From positions 1 to 37,521 of the forward strand of contig CAMVAP010000030.1 of NCBI GenBank assembly GCA_947165485.1: a DNA stretch of 37,521 nt, given 5' to 3'. The stretch comes from an uncultured Prevotellaceae bacterium (GTDB lineage Bacteria > Bacteroidota > Bacteroidia > Bacteroidales > Muribaculaceae). The translations under genes were made by a program, and so were the position numbers. This document shows, piece after piece, positions 16,919 through 23,304 of the stretch. Below the pieces are notes generated by a model, which did no database searches, was not told the DNA's origin, and saw only the letters and a program-made list of their open reading frames with translations. Position 1 is the stretch's first letter. Every line of letters starts with the position of its first letter.

Positions 16919-16937
16919 GCCGTGGCAGAGCCACGGC
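16919..16937 (+). repeat. GC-rich hairpin between M18 peptidase and ABC-F genes
   Basis: GCCGTGGC (16919-16926) pairs perfectly with GCCACGGC (16930-16937) around an AGA loop and is followed by CCCAC. It shares words with the hairpin at 13707-13725. There is no U-run, so it may be a small interspersed palindrome or an mRNA-stabilising structure rather than a terminator. Confidence 0.55.
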
Positions 16938-16962
16938 CCACTGAACAGGATAAACGTAGTTT

Positions 16963-18831
16963 ATGGTAAGTTACTTGCAAGTTGAGGGCTTGAGCAAGGC
17001 ATTTGGCGTTGATGTGCTCTTTGAGGATCTCACCTTCGGTGTCGCCGAGGGTGAGAAGATCGGACTCATTGCCAAGAACGGTACAGGCAAGTCCACCCTA
17101 CTCGACATCCTTGCCGGCATTGCCTCGCAGGACAGCGGCACTGTTATTTATCGTAACAACTTGCGGGTAGGTTACCTGCCGCAGTTGCCCGACCTGGGAG
17201 GAGCGCAGACGGTGCTCGATGCCTGCCTGCATGGAGACGACCCGCGGTCAGTTGCCATCCGAGCCTATGAGGAAGCCTTGCGCACAGGCGACAGCGATGC
17301 CATGACAGTGGCGATCCAAGCCATGGATGCCAATGTGGCATGGGACTACGAGGAACGATTCAAGCAAATCCTCACTCAACTCAAAATCACCGACTACAAT
17401 CAGCCTGTCAAGGAATTGAGTGGCGGCCAAGTGAAGCGTGTGGCCCTCGCCCGCTTGCTTATAGACGACCCGCAGATGCTCATCCTGGATGAGCCCACCA
17501 ACCACCTTGACATTGACATGATCGAGTGGCTAGAGAACTACCTGCAACGCAGCCGCGTGACCCTGTTGATGGTGACCCACGACCGCTACTTCCTGGACAA
17601 CATCTGTAACCGTATCCTGGAAATGGACCAGCACAGCATTTTCTCCTACAATGGCAACTACAATTACTATCTGGAGAAAAGAGCTGAACGCATCGAGGCG
17701 CAGAACGCCCAGGTGGAACGAGCCCGCAACCTGCTACGCACCGAGCTGGACTGGATGCGCCGCCAGCCACAGGCGCGTGCCCACAAGGCGCAGTACCGCA
17801 TTGACGCCTTCTATGACTTGCAGGAACGCGCCTCACAACGACGTGACGACGGTGAGGTGGAGCTCAATGTCAAGAGTGCCTACATCGGCAAGAAAATCTT
17901 CACGGCCCACCACGTCAACAAGCGTTATGGCGACAAGGTGATACTCGACGACTTCAACTACACGTTTGCCCGCTACGAGAAACTGGGTATCGTGGGTGAC
18001 AACGGTGTGGGCAAGACCACGTTTATCAAACTGCTACTCGACATTGTCAAGCCCGACAGTGGTTACTTTGAAATCGGTGAGACAGTCAAGTTTGCTCATT
18101 ATAGCCAGGAGGGCATGCACTTTGACGAGGGCAAACGGGTAATCGATGCCGTGCGAGATGTGGCCGAGTACATCTACTTTGACGAGAAGCACCACTACAC
18201 CGCTATGGCGTGGCTCAACCATTTCCTGTTCACACCACAGGATCAGCAGAAGTTTATCGCCAAGTTGAGTGGCGGCGAGCGACGACGCCTGTATCTGGCC
18301 ATGGTGTTGATGACCAAGCCCAATTTCCTCATCCTGGACGAGCCGACTAATGATCTGGACATCTCCACGCTTGAAATCCTTGAGGAATACCTGACCCAGT
18401 TCAACGGGTGTGTCATCATCGTGAGTCATGACCGTTTCTTTATGGATCGCACTGTGGATCACACGTTTGTCTTTACTGGCAATGGTCACGTCAAGGATTT
18501 CCCCGGTAACTACAGTGAGTACCGTGCATGGAAACAGCGCCACGAGCAGGAAGCCGCTCAACTGGCTAAGGAACGTGAGGTCGCCAAACCCAAGGAGAAC
18601 ACGTGGGCCAACCGCAGTGAACAAAAGAAGTTGACCTACAAGGAGCAGCGAGAGTTGGAACAGCTCAACGCCGACATGGAAGCGCTCAACAAGGAGAAAG
18701 CCGAATTGGATGCCTTGTTTGCCAGTGGCGAGACACTGGATGATGTTGCAGCCAAGGCCGCCCGCTATCAGGAGGTCAAAAGTCTGCTCGACGAGAAGGA
18801 GATGCGCTGGCTGGAGCTCTCAGAGAGTTAG
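16963..18831 (+). CDS. ABC-F family ATPase, Uup-like
   Basis: Soluble protein of 622 residues with two ATP-binding cassettes and no TM segments, so not a transporter. NBD1 has Walker A KNGTGKST, signature LSGGQVKRVALARLL and Walker B LILDEPTNHLD; NBD2 has GDNGVGKTT, LSGGERRRLYLAMVL and LILDEPTNDLD. The segment between the two domains is the P-site-tRNA-interaction linker. The C-terminal 80 residues form a coiled coil (LTYKEQRELEQLNADMEALN and following) as in Uup. The family acts on ribosomes; Uup itself is tied to genome stability and ribosome function. A resistance-type ABC-F is less likely given the housekeeping context. Confidence 0.92.
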   Translation: MVSYLQVEGLSKAFGVDVLFEDLTFGVAEGEKIGLIAKNGTGKSTLLDILAGIASQDSGTVIYRNNLRVGYLPQLPDLGGAQTVLDACLHGDDPRSVAIRAYEEALRTGDSDAMTVAIQAMDANVAWDYEERFKQILTQLKITDYNQPVKELSGGQVKRVALARLLIDDPQMLILDEPTNHLDIDMIEWLENYLQRSRVTLLMVTHDRYFLDNICNRILEMDQHSIFSYNGNYNYYLEKRAERIEAQNAQVERARNLLRTELDWMRRQPQARAHKAQYRIDAFYDLQERASQRRDDGEVELNVKSAYIGKKIFTAHHVNKRYGDKVILDDFNYTFARYEKLGIVGDNGVGKTTFIKLLLDIVKPDSGYFEIGETVKFAHYSQEGMHFDEGKRVIDAVRDVAEYIYFDEKHHYTAMAWLNHFLFTPQDQQKFIAKLSGGERRRLYLAMVLMTKPNFLILDEPTNDLDISTLEILEEYLTQFNGCVIIVSHDRFFMDRTVDHTFVFTGNGHVKDFPGNYSEYRAWKQRHEQEAAQLAKEREVAKPKENTWANRSEQKKLTYKEQRELEQLNADMEALNKEKAELDALFASGETLDDVAAKAARYQEVKSLLDEKEMRWLELSES

Positions 18832-18833
18832 CT

Positions 18834-18878
18834 TTTAGGCGTTAGGGAGTGACCTAAAGCCTATTGCCTATAGCCTAA
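18834..18878. repeat. TTAGGCT-type heptamers arranged as an inverted repeat
   Basis: TTAGGCG and TTAGGGA (18835-18848) face four reverse-oriented heptamers GACCTAA, AGCCTAT, TGCCTAT and AGCCTAA (18851-18878). TAGGC/GCCTA and TTAGG/CCTAA can form a stem (18836-18863) with one mismatch. The same heptamer is repeated head to tail at 27487-27532. Confidence 0.6.
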
Positions 18879-18886
18879 TTAATAAA

Positions 18887-20224
18887 ATGTACGGTCTGGT
18901 CGATTGCAATAACTTCTTTGTGTCCTGTGAGCGTGTGTTTGATCCACGGCTTAACGGGAAGATGGTCGTTGTGCTCTCTAACAACGACGGTTGCGTCATT
19001 GCCCGCAGCAACGAGGCCAAGGCCGCCGGCATCCCTATGGGGTGCCCTGCTTTCAAGATCAAGGAGCACACCGATCCTCGGCAGGTCATTCAGCTATCGG
19101 CCCGCCACATCCTCTACCGTGACCTGTCCAACCGAGTGATGAACATCCTGAGTGATGAAGCCGAGAACGTGCAACAATACTCGGTCGATGAGGCATTTTT
19201 TGTTTTGCCCAACGAGGATGTGGAGACGAGCCATCGTGCGATGGCCAACGTCGTGAAGCGGGTTAAGCAATATGTGGGCATTCCTGTGAGCGTGGGATTT
19301 GCTCCCACCCGCACGCTGGCCAAGATAGCTAACCACATCGCCAAGAAGGATCGCCGCATCACCGATGGCGTGTATTGGCTCGTGCGCCCCGAAGCCATCG
19401 ACATCATCCTGCGCCGCACAGCCATCGAGGACGTGTGGGGCATCGGTCGTCGTCTCACAGCTAAACTCAAAGCCAGGGGCATCATGACGGCAGCCGATTT
19501 TGTGAAAATGCCCCCGTCTCTAGTTAGGTCACAATATTCGCTAACGCTGGAACGCACACAGCGCGAGCTCATGGGTCACGATTGCCAGATTGCCAATCCC
19601 GTTGACATTGCCCACAAGACCATCATGACATCACGCACATTTGGAAAAATCCTCACCAACCGTGACGAAATTGCCGATGCCATCGTGTCGTTTGCCGAAC
19701 GGACAGCCCGGCAACTGCGTGACGAAGGCAGCGTGGCAGGCTCAATCATGACCTATGTGCGGGGCGATCACTTCCGCGAGGATCTGCCCTTCTATTCCAA
19801 TTCCTGCCAATTGACCCTCGACACGCCGTCGAGCGACACAATGACCATCGTCAGGCAGGCACTCAACGCATTTGACAACATCTGGCGTGACGGCTTCGGC
19901 TACCGCAAGGCAGGAGTGATGGCCCTTGACATCCAGCATGGCGGTGGCATCCAGCTCAACGTGTTTGACCCAGAGGACCATGGCAAGCTGCGCCGCTTGA
20001 TGACCAGCATCGACGGCATTAACAACATGTATGGCCGTCGATCAATAAAACTCGCCCCCGGCTTGCAACGAGGCGAGTGGGCACCCAACCAGAACCACTT
20101 CAAGCCCCTGAGCAAGACCCTTCACTTCTATACAGGTATCATCCATCCTTATCCTGTCAAGGAAGAGCCAAAGCCCACCGATGAAGATGAAGATAGTTGT
20201 AAAACAACTGAATACTCTGAATAA
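18887..20224 (+). CDS. umuC: Y-family DNA polymerase, UmuC type
   Basis: Translesion polymerase subunit of 445 residues. The palm starts MYGLVDCNNFFVSCERVFDP with metal ligand D6, and YSVDEAF carries the paired acids. The SNNDGCVIARSNEAKAAGIPMG block is diagnostic of UmuC rather than DinB. A helix-hairpin-helix element reads VWGIGRRLTAKLKARGI. The C-terminal DUF4113-like part (NNMYGRRSIKLAPG) is also typical of UmuC. No umuD lies next to it. The last residues (TTEYSE) and stop are encoded by the left arm of the palindrome at 20203-20279, so the natural C-terminus may have been changed by that element. Confidence 0.92.
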   Translation: MYGLVDCNNFFVSCERVFDPRLNGKMVVVLSNNDGCVIARSNEAKAAGIPMGCPAFKIKEHTDPRQVIQLSARHILYRDLSNRVMNILSDEAENVQQYSVDEAFFVLPNEDVETSHRAMANVVKRVKQYVGIPVSVGFAPTRTLAKIANHIAKKDRRITDGVYWLVRPEAIDIILRRTAIEDVWGIGRRLTAKLKARGIMTAADFVKMPPSLVRSQYSLTLERTQRELMGHDCQIANPVDIAHKTIMTSRTFGKILTNRDEIADAIVSFAERTARQLRDEGSVAGSIMTYVRGDHFREDLPFYSNSCQLTLDTPSSDTMTIVRQALNAFDNIWRDGFGYRKAGVMALDIQHGGGIQLNVFDPEDHGKLRRLMTSIDGINNMYGRRSIKLAPGLQRGEWAPNQNHFKPLSKTLHFYTGIIHPYPVKEEPKPTDEDEDSCKTTEYSE

Positions 20225-20279
20225 TCTGATAATTGTCACAAGTGGTGACCGCTCAGAAGATTCAGAGTATTCAGTTGTT
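20203..20279. repeat. long palindrome between converging umuC and SIMPL genes (copy 1)
   Basis: AACAACTGAATACTCTGAAT (20203-20222) pairs perfectly over 20 bases with the arm at 20260-20279; after two mismatches another five pairs follow (TCTGA/TCAGA), and GTCAC/GTGAC close near the tip. The left arm overlaps the end of umuC. The right arm is nearly identical to that of copy 2 at 22548-22620. Position between converging genes suits a two-way terminator. Confidence 0.8.
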
Positions 20280-20304
20280 GGCTATACCTTACAAAGGACG
20301 GTGT

Positions 20305-21006
20305 TTAGTTCTTGAGGGAGTAGGTGACGGTGGTGACGACGCGCACTTTCTTGATCCAGGGGGTGTACTCGTCGCGGTTCTCGATGGAGAACTGGCCCTG
20401 GTCGGCACTGACGATCTTGTTGAGTTTGCTGTGGGAGTTCTTGGCAAACTGCTCGGCGGTGGTCTGTGCGTTCTCGATGGCTTCTTGCATCATCTTGGGC
20501 TTCATTTCCTTGAAAGCGACAAACTCATACTGAACTTGATTGTCATAGCTGTCACCTGTAATGGCTACACCTTCTTTCAGCAAGTCGCCCTGCTTGGCAA
20601 TGAGCTTGCGCACCTGGTCCACGTTCTTGCTAGTCACCGTGACAACCGACGTGACGATGTAGCGGTAGGCCTTGTTGACCTCATACTCACGCGCCGTGAG
20701 GTCAGACACTTGAGGGGCACCCAAGCTGATCTCGTCCTCCTTGACGCCTCCCTTGATAAGGAACGCCTTGATTTTTCCTTGTGTGGCGGCAATGCGGTCA
20801 TATAGGCCCGGCAAGTCGTTGCCGACTTCCTTGGAAACGATGGGCCACGTCACCTTGTCCGCAGGTACTTCCTGCTCGGCGAGGCCCTTGACACTGACCT
20901 TGCGGTCCTTGCTTGCAAAGTCATCGATACCGGCCTTGATAAACCAGCCCAGGCAGAACACGCTCAGCGCGATGAGGGCCGACGAAATAATCATTTTCTC
21001 TTTCAT
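20305..21006 (-). CDS. SIMPL-domain (DUF541) protein
   Basis: 233 residues with an N-terminal membrane anchor or signal segment (about 4-25, [20 protein letters not shown]) and a periplasmic SIMPL/DUF541 domain. The start is the ATG at 21006, which gives a proper positive N-terminus before the hydrophobic stretch; the frame is open 20 residues further but without a sensible start. The family-typical opening [18 protein letters not shown] is at about 35-52. The function of SIMPL proteins is poorly defined; some are linked to oxidative stress or signalling. Monocistronic, ending near the palindrome at 20203-20279. Confidence 0.85.
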   Translation of the reverse strand: MKEKMIISSALIALSVFCLGWFIKAGIDDFASKDRKVSVKGLAEQEVPADKVTWPIVSKEVGNDLPGLYDRIAATQGKIKAFLIKGGVKEDEISLGAPQVSDLTAREYEVNKAYRYIVTSVVTVTSKNVDQVRKLIAKQGDLLKEGVAITGDSYDNQVQYEFVAFKEMKPKMMQEAIENAQTTAEQFAKNSHSKLNKIVSADQGQFSIENRDEYTPWIKKVRVVTTVTYSLKN

Positions 21007-21249
21007 AATAGTATAATGTATTAAGATAAAAACTTGTTGCATCAATAACTGCAAAAAGCAGGCCATATTGTGTGAATGCTGAAGAAAAATTCACATCCAG
21101 CGAAAAAATATCACCAACTCAATGATAATCATATTTTTGGGAAAAATCAATTATTTTTTGGATAATTGAAGAATTGTAAGTTTTTTGCAATCGTAAAATC
21201 AATTAAAATCATCTTCCTATGTAGCATAATCAATTGAAGACATTATAAT

Positions 21250-21421
21250 AAAAAAGCGTAAGCTTTATTCTTGCTTTCTAGAAATCGGCAAATTTGAAGA
21301 AGCAATCAAGAGTAAAAGTGAGACGCTCACGCTATAGGCGTGGGCTTTTACTCGGATATGATTGCATGGTGTTTGCCGATACCTTAGAAAGCGTAGACGA
21401 AGTATCAGTCCGCGTTTTTTT
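21250..21421 (+). ncRNA. candidate rod-like structured RNA
   Basis: This lies in the 548-base gap 21007-21554. Nested perfect stems are GCTTTCTA (21273-21280) with TAGAAAGC (21385-21392); ATCGGCAAA (21284-21292) with TTTGCCGAT (21372-21380); GCAATC (21302-21307) with GATTGC (21360-21365); GAGTAAAAG (21310-21318) with CTTTTACTC (21345-21353); and CTCACGC (21326-21332) with GCGTGGG (21338-21344, one G-U). Outer A-run GCG (to 21258) faces CGCG T-run (21411-21421), which would act as a terminator. Small internal loops separate the stems, giving a rod with a possible central bubble, as in 6S RNA. A MITE-like palindrome is the alternative. Transcription could run either way because both ends have A/T runs. 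Confidence 0.6.
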
Positions 21422-21474
21422 ATTGTCTATGCCCGCCACCCAAGGACTGACAACCAAATGGACGAAATGGATGA

Positions 21475-21504
21475 TTGCCAGATGAGGGCAGCTTCCTACA
21501 TTTG
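21475..21504 (+). promoter_or_regulatory. promoter of the first small lipoprotein gene
   Basis: TTG (21475-21477), a 19-base spacer and TACATTTG (21497-21504) match the Bacteroidota consensus. The ATG follows at 21555, leaving a leader of about 45 bases. Confidence 0.75.
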
Positions 21505-21554
21505 CAAGTGGGAAATACAACCACAATTATATCAACATTTTAAAACTTAACAAC

Positions 21555-21962
21555 ATGAAAAAGAGTTTATCATTATTTTTAGTTGTGATAACGATGTGTA
21601 TCGCTTCAACATCTTGCACAACAGCAAAACTTAACACTGAAAAATTGCGGACAATGTATGAGAAGCGAATCAATAAGACTTCTATATTAAACAAGTTGTT
21701 CTTCAATGATCACAAAAAGAAAAAGATCATCTATGAGAACATCGAAATTTTCATGAATGAGGACGACGTTAAAAGGGAATTTGATGTCATAGCTTTTGGA
21801 CGTTACACGCCCATTCAATCTCCATTTGGCCTCCTTCGTCCAGAAAGTCGGAGCCTTGAACACAACTTATTCTACAAAGCGGCAAAAATGGCTTATGACA
21901 ATAAGTGTAACGCTGTCATCATTGACAGTAAGAATGATTTTAGAATCATTAGATATAAGTAA
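21555..21962 (+). CDS. small predicted lipoprotein, unknown function
   Basis: 135 residues. A signal peptide with hydrophobic core FLVVITMCIA ends in a lipobox-like STSC, so the mature protein would begin at Cys21 and be anchored in a membrane. The mature part is rich in Lys, Asn and Ile and matches no family I recognise. The end (NKCNAVIIDSKNDFRIIRYK) resembles the C-terminal strands of small YbjQ-like or heavy-metal-type domains only loosely. The gene is AT-richer than the housekeeping genes around it. It has its own promoter (21475-21504) and is followed by a two-tier hairpin. Confidence 0.75.
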   Translation: MKKSLSLFLVVITMCIASTSCTTAKLNTEKLRTMYEKRINKTSILNKLFFNDHKKKKIIYENIEIFMNEDDVKREFDVIAFGRYTPIQSPFGLLRPESRSLEHNLFYKAAKMAYDNKCNAVIIDSKNDFRIIRYK

Positions 21963-22004
21963 CTCAAGTTTCTAAAGTTGCCAAACCACTTTAAAAACTT
22001 GAGT
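21962..22004 (+). terminator. two-tier hairpin between the lipoprotein genes
   Basis: ACTCAAGTTT (21962-21971) pairs perfectly with AAACTTGAGT (21995-22004), and TAAAGT/ACTTTA (21973-21978 with 21988-21993) pair inside. The 5' base is the last base of the stop codon. No U-run follows, so it may be an attenuator or an mRNA 3' end. Confidence 0.5.
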
Positions 22005-22039
22005 ACACTATTAATTAAATCATACAATTTTACTCAACA

Positions 22040-22516
22040 ATGAAAAAGTATTATTATTTATTAGTTGCCATGATAATGGCAGTTATGACCGCTGGGCTGA
22101 CAGCCTGCGGCGATGACAGTGACGAACCCGACGGCGGTGATATCGTCGGTACTTGGTCAAGCGATCTTGCACAAGAAATGATTAACGCCATGGAAGATAT
22201 TTATTCTAGTGGTGAGGATATTATCCAATTTAGAAAAGATGGAACATTCGTAGAAGTATCGGTCTTACATTTTACTAAAGAATGGGCTGATTTCTATGCC
22301 AATGACGAAGACTTCAAAAACCCAGAGATTGAAATTGACCACGGAACCTATACTATCTCGGGAGATAAATTAACGCTTGATTTTGATGATGGCGAGAAAG
22401 ATGTATGCACCTTTAAAATAAAAGGAAAATCAATGACTGTAACGACTTCTTATGGGCTGATTATTTCCGCCACATTTACCAAAGTATCCGATAGCGTTAT
22501 CAATAAATACCTTTAA
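22040..22516 (+). CDS. lipocalin-like lipoprotein, probably surface exposed
   Basis: 158 residues. The signal peptide ends in lipobox LTAC with Cys23, followed by GDDSDEPDGG; an acidic stretch right after the Cys is a known surface-export signal of Bacteroidota lipoproteins. The mature part starts with IVGTWS and then shows alternating strands (IIQFRKDGTFVEV, GTYTISGDKLTLDF, TFKIKGKSMTV), the layout of lipocalin-like/META-type small beta-barrels. Ligand unknown. Gene composition is AT-rich. It ends just before palindrome copy 2. Confidence 0.82.
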   Translation: MKKYYYLLVAMIMAVMTAGLTACGDDSDEPDGGDIVGTWSSDLAQEMINAMEDIYSSGEDIIQFRKDGTFVEVSVLHFTKEWADFYANDEDFKNPEIEIDHGTYTISGDKLTLDFDDGEKDVCTFKIKGKSMTVTTSYGLIISATFTKVSDSVINKYL

Positions 22517-22547
22517 AATTAAGATAACGCATCATCTTTTTGATAAG

Positions 22548-22620
22548 CTGAATACTCTGAGTCTTCTGATTCGTCAAAATGTAGTGACAATTTTCAGATG
22601 ATTCAGAGTATTCAGTTGTT
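22548..22620. repeat. long palindrome between converging lipoprotein and toxin genes (copy 2)
   Basis: CTGAATACTCTGA (22549-22561) pairs with TCAGAGTATTCAG (22603-22615), and after two imperfect positions TTCTGA pairs with TCAGAT-type bases further in; GTCA/TGAC lie near the tip. ATTCAGAGTATTCAGTTGTT (22601-22620) is identical to the right arm of copy 1 (20260-20279). Again it lies between converging genes. Confidence 0.8.
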
Positions 22621-22645
22621 TGTTAAAAATAAAAAGATAATGTGG

Positions 22646-22918
22646 TTACTTGTCTTGGTAATGCCCTTTGGCGGTTAGGATGAGAACCTTGACGACATCA
22701 TCGTAAATATCATAGATGAGTCGGTCTTTCTTGGTGATATGTCTTGAATAAGTTATATCATTTCCCTTTAGTAAGGGTTCTGGATGACCTGTTCCTTCTC
22801 GTGGATGAATTTGCATCTCGCCCAACATCTTGGCAATTTTTTTGAAAGCCATCGGGTTCGATTTTTTGTATTCTGCCAGTTCTTTCTTTGCCGTTCTTGA
22901 AAAATCAATGCTATACAT
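22646..22918 (-). CDS. yoeB: Txe/YoeB-family toxin
   Basis: RelE-superfamily mRNA interferase of 90 residues that cleaves mRNA in the ribosomal A site when freed from its antitoxin. The family pattern P.EGTGHPEPL is at about 40-49, SRHITKKDRLIYDI at 58-71 supplies the catalytic Arg, and the C-terminal GHY supplies the catalytic His. All residues needed for activity appear intact. It is the second gene of a pair, 9 bases after the antitoxin gene, and ends near palindrome copy 2. Confidence 0.92.
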   Translation of the reverse strand: MYSIDFSRTAKKELAEYKKSNPMAFKKIAKMLGEMQIHPREGTGHPEPLLKGNDITYSRHITKKDRLIYDIYDDVVKVLILTAKGHYQDK

Positions 22919-22927
22919 CTTATTGAT

Positions 22928-23182
22928 TTACAGTGATGTCAGGAAATCATTCAATTCTTCTGCATTGTTGACTACTGTGGTTTCTCCAGCCTTAAATTCT
23001 TCTCGGGCTTGTGCTATGAGTTTCTTGGTATCCTCGTCGAGGCGATTCTCAACAGGAACACGATTCAGCATAAACAATTCTTTTCCTCGGCATATCAAGA
23101 TAGAAACGCCTTGGGCCGCTAAGTCAAGAAAATGCTTCTGATTTTGGCGAAATTCAGTTGTTGTCAGTTCAATAGTATCCAT
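22928..23182 (-). CDS. yefM: YefM/Phd-family antitoxin
   Basis: Antitoxin of 84 residues that neutralises the YoeB-like toxin and represses the operon. The N-terminal Phd/YefM DNA-binding fold reads TTEFRQNQKHFLDLAAQGVSILICRG; the C-terminal acidic helix (EEFKAGETTVVNNAEELNDF) would bind the toxin. The start is placed at the ATG at 23182, just downstream of a promoter; a longer frame adds six residues that would overlap the operator. Antitoxin-first order with a 9-base gap is typical of this type II pair. Confidence 0.9.
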   Translation of the reverse strand: MDTIELTTTEFRQNQKHFLDLAAQGVSILICRGKELFMLNRVPVENRLDEDTKKLIAQAREEFKAGETTVVNNAEELNDFLTSL

Positions 23183-23203
23183 TTTGTACGATATTTGCAA
23201 TTA

Positions 23204-23240
23204 TTTTGTACAAAATTAGTACAATATTCTGAAACCGCAA
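23204..23240 (-). promoter_or_regulatory. yefM-yoeB promoter with TGTACA operator
   Basis: On the minus strand a -33 TTG (23240-23238), 19-base spacer and -7 box TAATTTTG (23218-23211). TTGTAC (23206-23211) and GTACAA (23219-23224) are perfect inverted half-sites that flank the -7 box, and TTTTGTACAAAA (23204-23215) is itself a 12-base palindrome. A further TTTTGTAC lies at 23182-23189. TGTACA is the operator core known for E. coli YefM-YoeB. Confidence 0.75.
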
Positions 23241-23304
23241 ATAATTTCCATATTTAAAAGTCGAAAACCTTCATTGTTTTCGATTTGAGAACGAAGCCAT
23301 TTAG

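Noticed and set aside
16963-18831. Antibiotic-resistance ABC-F protein
   Set aside because: Uup-like C-terminal coiled coil and a housekeeping neighbourhood make a general ribosome-associated role more likely.
21250-21421. Firm 6S RNA annotation
   Set aside because: Shape is similar, but the large central bubble and conserved sequence were not confirmed by eye, so only a candidate structured RNA is reported.
20203-23220. Insertion sequence or prophage remnant
   Set aside because: Repeats and a toxin-antitoxin pair are present, but no transposase, integrase or phage gene is recognisable.
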